Assembly: GCF_004803405.1 (NCBI RefSeq)
Contig: NZ_SSXI01000144.1
Coordinates: 37,315-101,314 of the forward strand
Length of the DNA stretch: 64,000 nt
Reading direction: 5' to 3'
From: Nocardioides sp.
Lineage (GTDB): Bacteria; Actinomycetota; Actinomycetes; Propionibacteriales; Nocardioidaceae
The position numbers were made by a program, and so were the translations under genes. The notes under the pieces were generated by a model. It worked only from the letters and a program-made list of their open reading frames with translations. It did not search any database and was not told the DNA's origin. How positions within the stretch are numbered: position 1 is the stretch's first letter; each line of letters starts with the position of its first letter. Shown piece by piece: positions 42,485-50,473 of this stretch.

Positions 42485-43969
42485 CTACACCTTCACGCCG
42501 CGGGCGTTCTCGTCGCTGAGCCGCGCCTCCTCGGCGGCCTGCGCCTCCAGCTCCGCGCGACGACGCGCCTGGGCCGCCTCGTCGTACTCGCCCGGCTCGG
42601 AGACCAGGTCGGTCGCACCGCGCTCCAGCCGCTGCAGGGCCACGCGGGCGAAGATCTGCTGCTCGGTCGACGTGCGCTCCGAGCGTCCGGTGCCGATGAA
42701 GGAGACGAACCAGTGCAAAACGGCCGTGACGCGATTCTTGAAGCCGGTGATGTAGAAGAGGTGCACGACCAGCCACATCAGCCAGGCGATGACGCCGGTG
42801 AGCCGGAGCTTGCCGACCATCGCGACCGCGCGGAAGCGGCTGATGATCGCCATCGACCCCTTGTCGAAGTACTTGAACGGCTTCTGCGGCGCATGGCCCT
42901 TGAGCCGGCCGTCGATCTCCTTGGCCGCATACTTCGCGCCCTGGATCGCGACCTGCGCGACACCGGGCAGGTTGTCGAGCGAGATCATGTCGCCGACCAC
43001 GAACACCTCGGGGTGACCGGGGAGCGTGAGGTCGGGGTTGACGGAGATCCGGCCGGCGCGGTCGAGCGGGGCGCCGGTCTGCTCCGAGAGCAGCTTGCCG
43101 AGGGGGTTGGCCTGGACGCCGGCCGCCCACACCTTGGTGACCGCGTCGACGCGCTGCTGGGTGCCGTCCTTGTACTTCACCACCAGTCCGCGCTCGTCGA
43201 CATGGGACACCAGTGCGCCGAGCATGACCTCGACACCGATCTTCTCGAGCTTCTCCTGGGTCCACTTGCCGAGCTTGGCGCCGAAGGGCGGCAGCACCTG
43301 GGGTGCGGCGTCGACGAGGATCACCCGCGCGTGGCGGGTGCTGATCGCACGGAAGTCACGGGTCAGCGTGCGGTGGGCGAGCTCGGCGATCTGGCCGGCC
43401 ATCTCGACACCGGTCGGGCCGGCGCCGACCACGACGAAGGTCAGCAGGTGGTCGACGTTCTCGCCGCGGGACGCCCCGAGCTCGGCCATCTCGAAAGCGC
43501 CGAAGATTCGGCCGCGGAGCTCGAGCGCGTCGTCGATGCTCTTCATCCCCGGCGCGAACTCCGCGAAGTGGTCGTTGCCGAAGTACGACTGGCCGGCGCC
43601 CGCGGCCACGATCAGGGAGTCGTACGGCGTCACCAGCTCGCGACCCAGGACGTGGGAGGTGACGAGCCTCTTCTCCAGATCGATGTCGGTGACCTCGCCG
43701 AGCAGGACCTGCGCGTTCTTCTGGTTGGCCAGGACCTCCCGCGTCGGCGGCGCGATCTCTCCTTCGGAGAGGATGCCGGTCGCCACCTGGTAGAGCAGCG
43801 GCTGGAAGAGGTGGTGCGTCGTCTTCGCGATCATGGTCACGTCGACGTCGGACCTCCTCAGCGCCTTGGTGCCGAACAGTCCGCCGAATCCGGAGCCGAT
43901 GACCACGACCTGATGCTTGTCCGAGCGGCGTACCAACGCCCGATCCGGCATTCCGTCGACTGCTGCCAT
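42485..43969 (-). CDS. ndh: type II NADH dehydrogenase
   Basis: A 494-residue FAD-dependent NDH-2. The FAD Rossmann motif VVVIGSGFGGLFGTKALRR is followed by TVVVGAGPTGVEMAGQIAEL for NADH and VFVVGDMISL near the FAD/quinone region. C-terminal hydrophobic helices (WLMWLVVHLFYITGF) attach it to the membrane. It oxidises NADH and reduces menaquinone without pumping protons. ATG at 43969 with GGAGGAAG upstream. Upstream lies the SigB-type promoter on the other strand. Confidence 0.93.
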   Translation of the reverse strand: MAAVDGMPDRALVRRSDKHQVVVIGSGFGGLFGTKALRRSDVDVTMIAKTTHHLFQPLLYQVATGILSEGEIAPPTREVLANQKNAQVLLGEVTDIDLEKRLVTSHVLGRELVTPYDSLIVAAGAGQSYFGNDHFAEFAPGMKSIDDALELRGRIFGAFEMAELGASRGENVDHLLTFVVVGAGPTGVEMAGQIAELAHRTLTRDFRAISTRHARVILVDAAPQVLPPFGAKLGKWTQEKLEKIGVEVMLGALVSHVDERGLVVKYKDGTQQRVDAVTKVWAAGVQANPLGKLLSEQTGAPLDRAGRISVNPDLTLPGHPEVFVVGDMISLDNLPGVAQVAIQGAKYAAKEIDGRLKGHAPQKPFKYFDKGSMAIISRFRAVAMVGKLRLTGVIAWLMWLVVHLFYITGFKNRVTAVLHWFVSFIGTGRSERTSTEQQIFARVALQRLERGATDLVSEPGEYDEAAQARRRAELEAQAAEEARLSDENARGVKV

Positions 43970-44154
43970 GGCTTCCTCCTGGCGCCTCGGTGACCTGTGC
44001 GAAAGGTGCGGTGGGCCGCGTTCCGCGGCGGCCGTGCCGGACCTCGTCGTCCGTCCGGCTCATTGTCCCGCGTGCGGCCGGTGACCCCCAAGCCAGCGCC
44101 GTCGTCTGGTCGGTCACAGGCGGAGATTTCGTTGAAACTTCTTGGAGTGAGCTG

Positions 44155-44180
44155 GTTTAGCGCGTGATCCACAGGGGTAT
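44155..44180 (+). promoter_or_regulatory. SigB-type promoter
   Basis: GTTT (44155-44158) and GGGTAT (44175-44180) separated by 16 bp match the actinobacterial SigB-family consensus GTTT-N14-16-GGGTAT exactly. It points at the anti-sigma-like gene starting at 44258, leaving a leader of about 70 nt. Confidence 0.7.
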
Positions 44181-44257
44181 CGGCCTCAGGATCAGCACTA
44201 TCAGACCGATAAGAAGTACGGACTCGGGCGCTGAAACTTGCAGTGGAGGCTTCACCC

Positions 44258-45238
44258 GTGCCAAACCGGCAGACCCTGGAGCTGGGCCCCGGCCCACGCA
44301 GCGTGCACGATGCACGCCGCTGGGTCGTGCAGACCTGCCGGGACATCGGTCGCGAGGAGCTCTGCGAGTGTGCCGAGCTGGCCATCTCCGAGCTGGTCAC
44401 CAACGCTGTTCTCCACGGCGAGCCACCGATCAGGATGCAGTTGCGCGGCACCCCCGAACATCCCCGGTTCGAGGTCCACGACGGTTCGACGATCGCGCCG
44501 CAGGCCTCGACCCAGGCCGGCGGCTTCGACATCGATGCCTTCGACCTCGGCGCCTTCGACGAGCTCGACCCTGAGCAGATCGCCGCCCTGACGACGGTGG
44601 GGCGTGGGCTGGACATCGTCGCCCGGGCATCGGTCGCCTGGGGAACCGAGATCGAGGAGGACGGCAAGACGGTCTGGTTCGAGCCGGCCGCCGACCTGTC
44701 GGAGACCGGTGGGGCGCCGTACCAGCTCACCCGCAGCATCCCGCCCCTGGCCGAGGAGCGCACCCGCGTCGGCGAGGTGGCCGTGCAGATCAACGGGGTG
44801 CCGGTGGCTGAGTTCGGCCGCTTCCAGCGGCACTACCGCGACCTGCGCCGCGAGATCCGGCTGCTCGCCCTCGCCCACGAGGACGACTACCCGCTGGCGA
44901 AGGTGCTCTCCGAGCACTTCAACGCGCTCGAGCGTCCGCTGCGGGCCAACATGGGTCGCGAGCAGGTGGACGACGCGCGCGGCCAGGGGCGCCGGACCGT
45001 CGACCTGCGGCTCCGGATGCCGCGGGACGCCGCTCGTCAGATCGGCGGCCTCACCGACCTGCTCGACGCTGCCGACGAGTTCAGCCGCGCCCAGCGCCTC
45101 CTCACCGCGCCGCGCTCGCCCGAGCAGCGGTCGTTCCAGATCTGGTTCCTCGGCGAGTTCCGCCGGCAGGCGGCCGGGGCAGCGCCCGTGTCGTGGCAGG
45201 GCGGATCCGGGACCGGCGCACCTTCGCGGGCCCTTTAG
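44258..45238 (+). CDS. RsbW-like ATP-binding protein with long C-terminal extension
   Basis: A 326-residue protein. The first half is a GHKL ATPase of the anti-sigma (RsbW/SpoIIAB) kind: N-box ELAISELVTNAVLHGEPPI, VHDGS, and G-box TVGRGLDIVARA. The second half (about residues 185-326) is a helical region (FGRFQRHYRDLRREIRLLAL, RSFQIWFLGEFRRQ) not found in plain RsbW. It could bind a sigma factor or anti-sigma antagonist. The GTG at 44258 has GGAGG 8 bp upstream; a GTG at 44243 is possible. A SigB-type promoter precedes it, so the gene is probably part of the general stress circuit. Confidence 0.8.
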   Translation: MPNRQTLELGPGPRSVHDARRWVVQTCRDIGREELCECAELAISELVTNAVLHGEPPIRMQLRGTPEHPRFEVHDGSTIAPQASTQAGGFDIDAFDLGAFDELDPEQIAALTTVGRGLDIVARASVAWGTEIEEDGKTVWFEPAADLSETGGAPYQLTRSIPPLAEERTRVGEVAVQINGVPVAEFGRFQRHYRDLRREIRLLALAHEDDYPLAKVLSEHFNALERPLRANMGREQVDDARGQGRRTVDLRLRMPRDAARQIGGLTDLLDAADEFSRAQRLLTAPRSPEQRSFQIWFLGEFRRQAAGAAPVSWQGGSGTGAPSRAL

Positions 45239-45248
45239 AGTCGCCCGC

Positions 45249-45641
45249 ATGACTCCCCCGCCGCGGTTGCTTCTCGCGGTGGCTGCGGGCGGCGCGCTCG
45301 GTGGCGTCGTGAGGTACGGCGCCGGGCTGGCCGTGCCGGACGGGACCGGCATCCCGTGGACCACGTTCGCGGTGAACGTCGCGGGCTCCTCCCTCCTGGC
45401 CGGGCTGCTCCTGCTCCCGCTCGCGCGCCGCTCGGAGGTCTGGGCGGCGGGACTGGGGCCGGGCGTGCTGGGCGGCTTCACGACCTTCTCGGCGACCTCG
45501 GAGCAGGGGCGGGCGCTGCTCGCCGACGGCCACCCGGGGCTGGCGCTGGCCTACCTGGTCGGGACGCTGGCGGTCTGCCTGGCCGCAGTGGCGTTGGTGG
45601 GACGCATCGCTCCGCCGCTGCCCGAGGAGGACGAGCTGTGA
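45249..45641 (+). CDS. crcB: fluoride ion channel subunit 1
   Basis: A 130-residue four-helix CrcB/Fluc protein: TFAVNVAGSSLLAGLLL (the polar track Asn) and GGFTTFSATSEQG, the TM3-break region with the Phe that lines the pore. It exports fluoride. It starts ATG at 45249, 10 bp after the ATPase gene, and is followed 28 bp later by a second crcB. Such adjacent pairs usually form one heterodimeric channel. Confidence 0.9.
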   Translation: MTPPPRLLLAVAAGGALGGVVRYGAGLAVPDGTGIPWTTFAVNVAGSSLLAGLLLLPLARRSEVWAAGLGPGVLGGFTTFSATSEQGRALLADGHPGLALAYLVGTLAVCLAAVALVGRIAPPLPEEDEL

Positions 45642-45669
45642 CCGCGCCGTGCCGCCTCGGAGGCTCCGC

Positions 45670-46002
45670 GTGACCGCACTCCTGGTCGCGCTGGGTTCCG
45701 GCGTCGGCTCCGTGCTGCGGTACGTCCTCGGCCAGCGGTTCGACGGGACCCGTCACACCGGCACCCTGACCGCGAACACCACGGCCAGCCTGCTGCTCGG
45801 CGCCTGCGTCGGCTGGTCCCTCGACGGGTCCACGCTCGCGATCGCCGGCGCGGGGTTCTGCGGCGGCCTGTCGACGTACTCCTCGCTGATGGTGCAGGCG
45901 CGCGATCTCGGCGGTGTCCGGGGCGCTGTCTACGCGGTCGCCACGGTCCTGCTGGGGCTGGGCGCCTGCGCCCTGGGCTACTGGGGCGCGGCTCAGGCGT
46001 AG
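45670..46002 (+). CDS. crcB: fluoride ion channel subunit 2
   Basis: A 110-residue partner subunit: GTLTANTTASLLLGACVGW and FCGGLSTYSSLMVQARDL, a diverged form of the same fold in which Phe positions are changed (TYSS for TFSA), as often in one half of paired Fluc proteins. The GTG at 45670 with GGAGG upstream is preferred to the GTG at 45649. It overlaps the convergent metallopeptidase by 10 bp. Confidence 0.87.
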   Translation: MTALLVALGSGVGSVLRYVLGQRFDGTRHTGTLTANTTASLLLGACVGWSLDGSTLAIAGAGFCGGLSTYSSLMVQARDLGGVRGAVYAVATVLLGLGACALGYWGAAQA

Positions 46003-46358
46003 CCGAGCTCGTGCAAGCGCGCGTCGTCGATGCCGAAGTGGTGGGCGACCTCGTGGACCACGGTGATGCGAACCTCCTTGGCGAGGTCCTCGCGGTCCTC
46101 GCACATGTCGAGCAGCGGCCCGCGGAACAGGAAGATCCGGTCGGGCAGCTGCGGGAGCATGGTGCCGTCCCGCTCCGTGAGCGCGACGCCGTCGTAGAGT
46201 CCGAGCAGGTCGTCGGGCTCGTTCTCGGGAGGCTCGGCCTCGACCAGCACGACGACGTTGTGCACGAGGCGGGCGATCTCCTCGGGAATCTCGTCCAGGG
46301 CCTCGTCGACGAGGGCGTCGAACTCCTCGGGGCTCATCTCGACCGGCACACCGGCCAT
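45993..46358 (-). CDS. zincin-like metallopeptidase family protein
   Basis: A 121-residue protein of the minimal-MMP/DUF1025-like group: SPEEFDALVDEALDEIPEEI at the start, LYDGVALTERDG in the middle, and the zinc motif HEVAHHFGIDDARLHELGY at the end (HExxH-x5-D type). It is a probable small metalloprotease; the substrate is unknown. ATG at 46358; an in-frame ATG at 46337 is also possible. Convergent with crcB; a strong hairpin lies just upstream. Confidence 0.88.
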   Translation of the reverse strand: MAGVPVEMSPEEFDALVDEALDEIPEEIARLVHNVVVLVEAEPPENEPDDLLGLYDGVALTERDGTMLPQLPDRIFLFRGPLLDMCEDREDLAKEVRITVVHEVAHHFGIDDARLHELGYA

Positions 46359-46380
46359 TGTGCCCGGTCCGGGGATGCAG

Positions 46381-46409
46381 AGAGCCCCCACCGTGACGGT
46401 GGGGGCTCT
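46381..46409 (-). terminator. hairpin terminator after tRNA-Asp
   Basis: AGAGCCCCCACCGT pairs perfectly with ACGGTGGGGGCTCT around a single base, a 29-bp near-symmetric stem located 10 bp after the 3' end of tRNA-Asp. No T-run follows. It also isolates the metallopeptidase gene from tRNA transcription. Confidence 0.7.
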
Positions 46410-46419
46410 GCTGTGCCGG

Positions 46420-46493
46420 CGACCCTGACGAGACTCGAACTCGCGACCTCCGCCGTGACAGGGCGGCGCGCTAACCAACTGCGCTACAGGGCC
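46420..46493 (-). tRNA. tRNA-Asp (GTC)
   Basis: A 74-nt cloverleaf on the minus strand: acceptor GGCCCTG with CAGGGTC, anticodon loop CTGTCAC (GTC), T-arm GCGAG-TTCGAGT-CTCGT. CCA is not encoded. It lies 84 bp after tRNA-Glu in the same direction, so the two may be co-transcribed. Confidence 0.95.
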
Positions 46494-46577
46494 TTGCTGC
46501 TTCGTGGTGAAGCGGTGGAACTCTAACCCATCGCCTCGGCCGGTTCCCAATCGGGAGCCGGCATCCATTGTGCACCG

Positions 46578-46650
46578 CACCCCCAACCGGATTCGAACCG
46601 GCGTACCCGCCGTGAAAGGGCGGTGTCCTAGGCCGCTAGACGATGGGGGC
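46578..46650 (-). tRNA. tRNA-Glu (TTC)
   Basis: A 73-nt cloverleaf on the minus strand: acceptor GCCCCCA with TGGGGGT, anticodon loop CTTTCAC (TTC), T-arm GCCGG-TTCGAAT-CCGGT. A -10-like TATGCT (46686-46691) lies 36 bp upstream. CCA is not encoded. Confidence 0.95.
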
Positions 46651-46948
46651 CCGCTGCCCGTGGCATTGCCTCCAGCAGCCCGGCAAGCATAGTGCGAGGC
46701 CGTCATGGCGCACTCATTGCCGTAGTATTCGCCCCGATGGCATGGTCCACGAATGGTCCGTCCCTGGTCCGCGCATTTCCTGCAGACCAGGCGGCGTCCA
46801 GTCCAGAATGGTGACCTCACCCTCCGGGGGGCAGCGCTCGCCGTTGGGAGCGCACGCCGAGCGTTATGGGGCGCAGGCTCGGGTAAGGCGCCACCTGGGG
46901 GTGGGGATTGCATCGACCCTTCGCGCCCTGGAGAAGTGAATAAAGTCG
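46651..46948. other. intergenic region between tRNA-Glu and LuxR gene
   Basis: About 298 bp without a supported gene and somewhat less GC-rich. It holds the tRNA-Glu promoter on the minus strand and, on the plus strand, a weak SigB-like arrangement GTTA-N14-GGGTAA (46863-46886) ahead of the LuxR gene. GGAGAAG at 46932 is the likely ribosome site. Confidence 0.5.
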
Positions 46949-49663
46949 ATGACACAACTGGACCGCACTCGGGCGCTCCGCAAAGTCAGCGCAACCCCCA
47001 CCAGAGAAATCCTTCGGCACCTGACCGACGTGGCGCACACAGCGCCGCCTCGTTCCGGCCGCGAACCCGACGACATACCGCGGGTACCCACCTCCTTCGT
47101 GCCCCGTCCCGTCCTGGCCCGTCGCCTCGGCCGGCTTGCGGCCCTGACCATCGTGGAGGCCCTGCCGGGCCTCGGCTCCACGTCACTGATGGCCAGCTGG
47201 GCTCGCGAGGAGCGGGCCCGCGGCCGAGACGTCGTGTGGCTGCGTACCTCGTCGGCCGACAGCGACGGTGATGCCGTCCTCGATCGCCTCGGGGCACGCC
47301 TGGTCGCCGCGGGGGTGATCCGGACAGCCCCAGCCGGCGACGACGAGTCCGGTCGACGATCCTGGCTTGATCGGCTGGCGCAGGTCAGCACACCGGTGAT
47401 CGTGGTCCTCGACGACTCGGCCCGAGTGACCACGGAGGAGACGGCCGCGGCACTGGTCGAGATGGTCCGGTCCGCGCATGCGATCCACCTCGTCGTCCGG
47501 TGCGAGTCGGCGGCCCATTTCCACGACGCCGCCGTGGGCCACAACGTCGAGACGAACACCCTCCGCGGCACCGACCTGTGCGTTCGGGCCGACGAGCTGC
47601 CCTCCTTCGCCGCGGGATGGGGCCATGAGATCGACGCCGCGACGGCCGTCCGCCTCCATCAGCTGGTCGGAGGATGGCTGCATCCCACGCGACTGGTGCT
47701 GGACGCGAGCCCGCCCGGGGCACGCACCCTGGCCACCTACGCTGCCCACGAGTTCCTCCAGGAGCGGGTCCTGCGGGACCTGGTCGGCCTGGACCAGCTC
47801 GACACGGCGATGCGGCTCGCCATCCCGGCCGAGCTCGACCCCGACCTCGCCGAGGCGCTGGCGCCGGACGGCGCGGCGGCGGTGAACCTGCTGCAGCGCC
47901 AGGGTCTCCTCTGGCGGGTGCCGGAGGACGACGGTCTGGCCCGCTGGCGGTTCCCCACCCTGCTCCGCCGGAGCCTGCGCATGGAGCTCGAGCGCCGTGA
48001 CCCCCAGGTTGCCGCGGCCGGGCACGGTGTCGTTGCCCGTGCCCTCGTCGCACGCGATCCGGGGAGGCACATGGCAGCCGCTGTCGAGCACGGGCGGCTC
48101 GCCGAGGACTGGCGCCTCCTGACGAACGCATGGCTCGAGCACGGATGGCTGCTGCTCGCGTCCGACCCCGACGCCTTCGAGCGGGCCTACGCGATGCCGA
48201 AGCCCCCCGCCGACCGCTCCCTCGCCGTCGCGGCAGGGCTTGCGCACGGACTCAGCCTGATCCCGGCCGAGGCCGACTGGGCGCTGCGCTCGGAGACGCT
48301 GATGCGGCACTACGCCCAGGTGGGATCAGAGTTCCTCGCGGCGGACGAGCCGAGGGTGGAGCAGAGGATCTCGCCGACCGCGCAGGTCGACCTGCTCACC
48401 GCTGCCATGGTGTCGCGCCGGACCGAGGGCCGGATCGAGGAAGCCCTCGCCCTGACCGGCGCCCTCGAGGACGCCACCCACCGACGCCGCGCCTCGGACG
48501 TGCACCTCCCGGCGTCCCAGTCCGCGTGGTCACGCGTTCAGGCCGCCACCACCTACCTGATGGCGACCCGGTTCGGGGACGCGTACCGCCTGGCCACGGC
48601 CGCACACGAGGCGGCACCCAAGACCGTGCTCGGGGCCGGCGCCGCCGGCATGCTCGCCGCTCTGCACGCCGGCGGCGGAGACCGGCTGGAAGCACAGCGA
48701 TGGCTGACCGCCTACGACGCCGTGGATCTCACTGAGAGCTGGGCCGGGCCACTGGCCGGACTGCCGGCTCGCACCGCGAAGGCGATGCTGGCCATGGACC
48801 GGCTCGACGGCGTGACCGCGCACGCCGAGCTCGCCGACGCCCCCCTCACCGGGGATGCCCTGGGCATGTGGCCCTTCGTGATCAGTGCTCACACGCGCTA
48901 CGCCCTCCTCTTCGGCGAGCCGGTGACGATGCTCGCGCGCGTCGACCACCTCGCGACGGTTCTGTCACGGCACTTGAGGGATCCCACGGCCGTGGGACGC
49001 CGGGTCTTCGACCGCTCGTCGGCCGACCTGATGCTCGCCGTGGGCGAGGTGGACCGCGCCCGGGCCTTCCTCGAGCGTCGCCGGGACCTGCCATCCTGGC
49101 TCTACCCGCCGGCCGCCCGCTTCCACCTGATCACCGGTGATCGACAGCAGGCGGCACGGCTGGCACGAGCCGGCGCCTGGCGCGACGACGTGCACGCGCG
49201 CGACCGCATGGAGCTTCTCGCGATCAGCGCGCTCGCCCTCCACGCCGAGGGCAAGCACTCGATGGCGCACGAGGACTTCCGGCACGCCCATGCGCTCGGG
49301 TGCCACACCGGCAGCCTCGAGCCGTATCTCCTGATGGATCCGGAGACCCGCCGGGAGCTGATGGCGGCCACCGGCCTCTCGCTGGACCCCGAGGCCGATC
49401 GCCTGCTCGCCATGTCACAGCCGGTCTATCCGAGATCGGCGGCGGTGACCCGCCTGACGCCACGCGAGCTCGTCGTACTCCGGGAGATGGCCCACCAGGA
49501 GACCGCCGCGGGCGTCGCGCGTGCGCTCAGCGTCTCCGTCAACACCGTCAAGAAGCAGATGATCTCGGTCTACGCCAAGCTCGGCGTGCACGACCGCGCG
49601 TCCGCCCTCATGCGCGCCCGACGGCTGGGCCTCCTCGACACCGGTGCCTGCACCGTGGAGTGA
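46949..49663 (+). CDS. large LuxR family regulator (MalT/LAL type) with degenerate P-loop
   Basis: A 904-residue regulator: N-terminal STAND-type ATPase region (about residues 45-300), helical repeats (about 380-800) and a C-terminal LuxR helix-turn-helix (about 835-895: LTPRELVVLREMAHQETAAG, SVNTVKKQMISVYAKLGVHD). The Walker A region reads ALPGLGSTSL at 71-80, with Ser77 where the catalytic Lys should be, while a Walker-B-like PVIVVLDDSA is kept. It therefore may bind but not hydrolyse ATP. The target is unknown; no regulated operon adjoins it on its strand. Confidence 0.85.
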   Translation: MTQLDRTRALRKVSATPTREILRHLTDVAHTAPPRSGREPDDIPRVPTSFVPRPVLARRLGRLAALTIVEALPGLGSTSLMASWAREERARGRDVVWLRTSSADSDGDAVLDRLGARLVAAGVIRTAPAGDDESGRRSWLDRLAQVSTPVIVVLDDSARVTTEETAAALVEMVRSAHAIHLVVRCESAAHFHDAAVGHNVETNTLRGTDLCVRADELPSFAAGWGHEIDAATAVRLHQLVGGWLHPTRLVLDASPPGARTLATYAAHEFLQERVLRDLVGLDQLDTAMRLAIPAELDPDLAEALAPDGAAAVNLLQRQGLLWRVPEDDGLARWRFPTLLRRSLRMELERRDPQVAAAGHGVVARALVARDPGRHMAAAVEHGRLAEDWRLLTNAWLEHGWLLLASDPDAFERAYAMPKPPADRSLAVAAGLAHGLSLIPAEADWALRSETLMRHYAQVGSEFLAADEPRVEQRISPTAQVDLLTAAMVSRRTEGRIEEALALTGALEDATHRRRASDVHLPASQSAWSRVQAATTYLMATRFGDAYRLATAAHEAAPKTVLGAGAAGMLAALHAGGGDRLEAQRWLTAYDAVDLTESWAGPLAGLPARTAKAMLAMDRLDGVTAHAELADAPLTGDALGMWPFVISAHTRYALLFGEPVTMLARVDHLATVLSRHLRDPTAVGRRVFDRSSADLMLAVGEVDRARAFLERRRDLPSWLYPPAARFHLITGDRQQAARLARAGAWRDDVHARDRMELLAISALALHAEGKHSMAHEDFRHAHALGCHTGSLEPYLLMDPETRRELMAATGLSLDPEADRLLAMSQPVYPRSAAVTRLTPRELVVLREMAHQETAAGVARALSVSVNTVKKQMISVYAKLGVHDRASALMRARRLGLLDTGACTVE

Positions 49664-49715
49664 CCGGTCGAGCCCGAGTGGCGGCGTCACTTTCGTACGA
49701 CGCCGACCACTCGGG

Positions 49716-49721
49716 TATGGT
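49716..49721 (+). promoter_or_regulatory. -10 element of tRNA-Phe
   Basis: TATGGT lies 12 bp before the tRNA 5' end, with a -35-like TTCGTA 18 bp upstream. Confidence 0.5.
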
Positions 49722-49733
49722 GTGCGACTGCTT

Positions 49734-49807
49734 GGGCAGGTAGCTCAGTTGGTACGAGCGTCCGCCTGAAAAGTGGAAGGTCGGCGGTTCGACCCCGCCC
49801 CTGCCCA
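49734..49807 (+). tRNA. tRNA-Phe (GAA)
   Basis: A 74-nt cloverleaf: acceptor GGGCAGG with CCTGCCC, anticodon loop CTGAAAA (GAA), anticodon stem TCCGC/GTGGA, T-arm GGCGG-TTCGACC-CCGCC. CCA is not encoded. A strong terminator follows 28 bp later. Confidence 0.96.
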
Positions 49808-49834
49808 CAAGCACGCAGGTCTCTGATCTGCAAG

Positions 49835-49870
49835 AACGCCCCCGCCGGGCCCGTCCGGCGGGGGCGTTTC
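49835..49870 (+). terminator. intrinsic terminator after tRNA-Phe
   Basis: AACGCCCCCGCCGG (49835-49848) pairs with CCGGCGGGGGCGTT (49855-49868) around a 6-base loop and runs into GTTTC. It lies 28 bp after the tRNA and ends transcription before the convergent small gene. Confidence 0.88.
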
Positions 49871-49909
49871 GTGTCGCCGGTGTCCCGATGCATCTCGAGG
49901 GCGCTGTGG

Positions 49910-50310
49910 TCACCGGCTTGCGAGGTGCGGGAGGGCCGCTTGCCACACGGCCGAGGGGTCGGCCTGCTCGGCCGTCCACGTCGTCGACCGCAGCCGGCCG
50001 CGCTGCCGGTACTCCTTCATGATCGCCACGTGGTCTGGCCACGCGACGAACTGCATCAGTGCGTCCTCGTCCCGCCACACCGAGACCGAACCGCACTCGC
50101 GAGGCCACGGCTTGCTCCACAGCCACATCCCGACGCGCCGGTCAGTTCGGGCCAAGCGCTCCGGAGGCGCATGCCGGCGCGGAAGATGCCCGGCAGGTCT
50201 CGCATCGCGTCGGCACGGAAGGCAGTGACGGCGACGACGACCGCCTCTGCAAACGTCGGTCTCCGGTCCTCGAGTCCAGGAGCTGCGGACGACGCGGGGT
50301 CTGCGAACAC
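49910..50310 (-). pseudogene. small monooxygenase-like (ABM/dimeric alpha-beta barrel) gene with a frameshift
   Basis: Two leftward frames join into one plausible protein of about 133 residues. The upstream frame (from GTG at 50310) reads EAVVVAVTAFRADAMRDLPG through SAWPELTG; the downstream frame reads VGMWLWSKPWPRECGSVSVW through DHVAIMKEYRQRGRLRSTTW. One missing base near 50135 would restore PELTGAVGMWLW. The overall plan (VAVTAFRA start, GSVSVWRDEDAL, WPDHVAIM) looks like a small dimeric alpha/beta-barrel protein, but the family is tentative. It is either a recent pseudogene or a one-base sequencing error. Confidence 0.65.
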
Positions 50311-50449
50311 CTAACATGCGATCTATCCACCCATTTTCAGCACGACCGTTCTATGACGTCGGAGGCTAGCACCCCGCCTTCGCAGGCGTGTTTTCCACGT
50401 ACAGGCACTGACCGCGCGGCCGAACAGTGTCGTCACCTTGACCAAAAAA

Positions 50450-50461
50450 GCATGATCGTGC
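50450..50461 (+). promoter_or_regulatory. candidate TetR operator 1
   Basis: GCATGATCGTGC, a near-palindrome, ends 12 bp before the tetR start codon. Its exact reverse complement recurs at the start of the adjacent hydrolase gene. Confidence 0.6.
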
Positions 50462-50473
50462 GACCCTGTTCGC

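Noticed and set aside
45239..45248. Fluoride riboswitch before crcB
   Set aside because: Only 10 bp separate crcB from the upstream gene, far too short for the aptamer.
46420..49807. tRNA genes as attachment sites for an integrated element
   Set aside because: All four tRNAs in the window are intact, no integrase is near, and I see no repeat of their 3' ends downstream.
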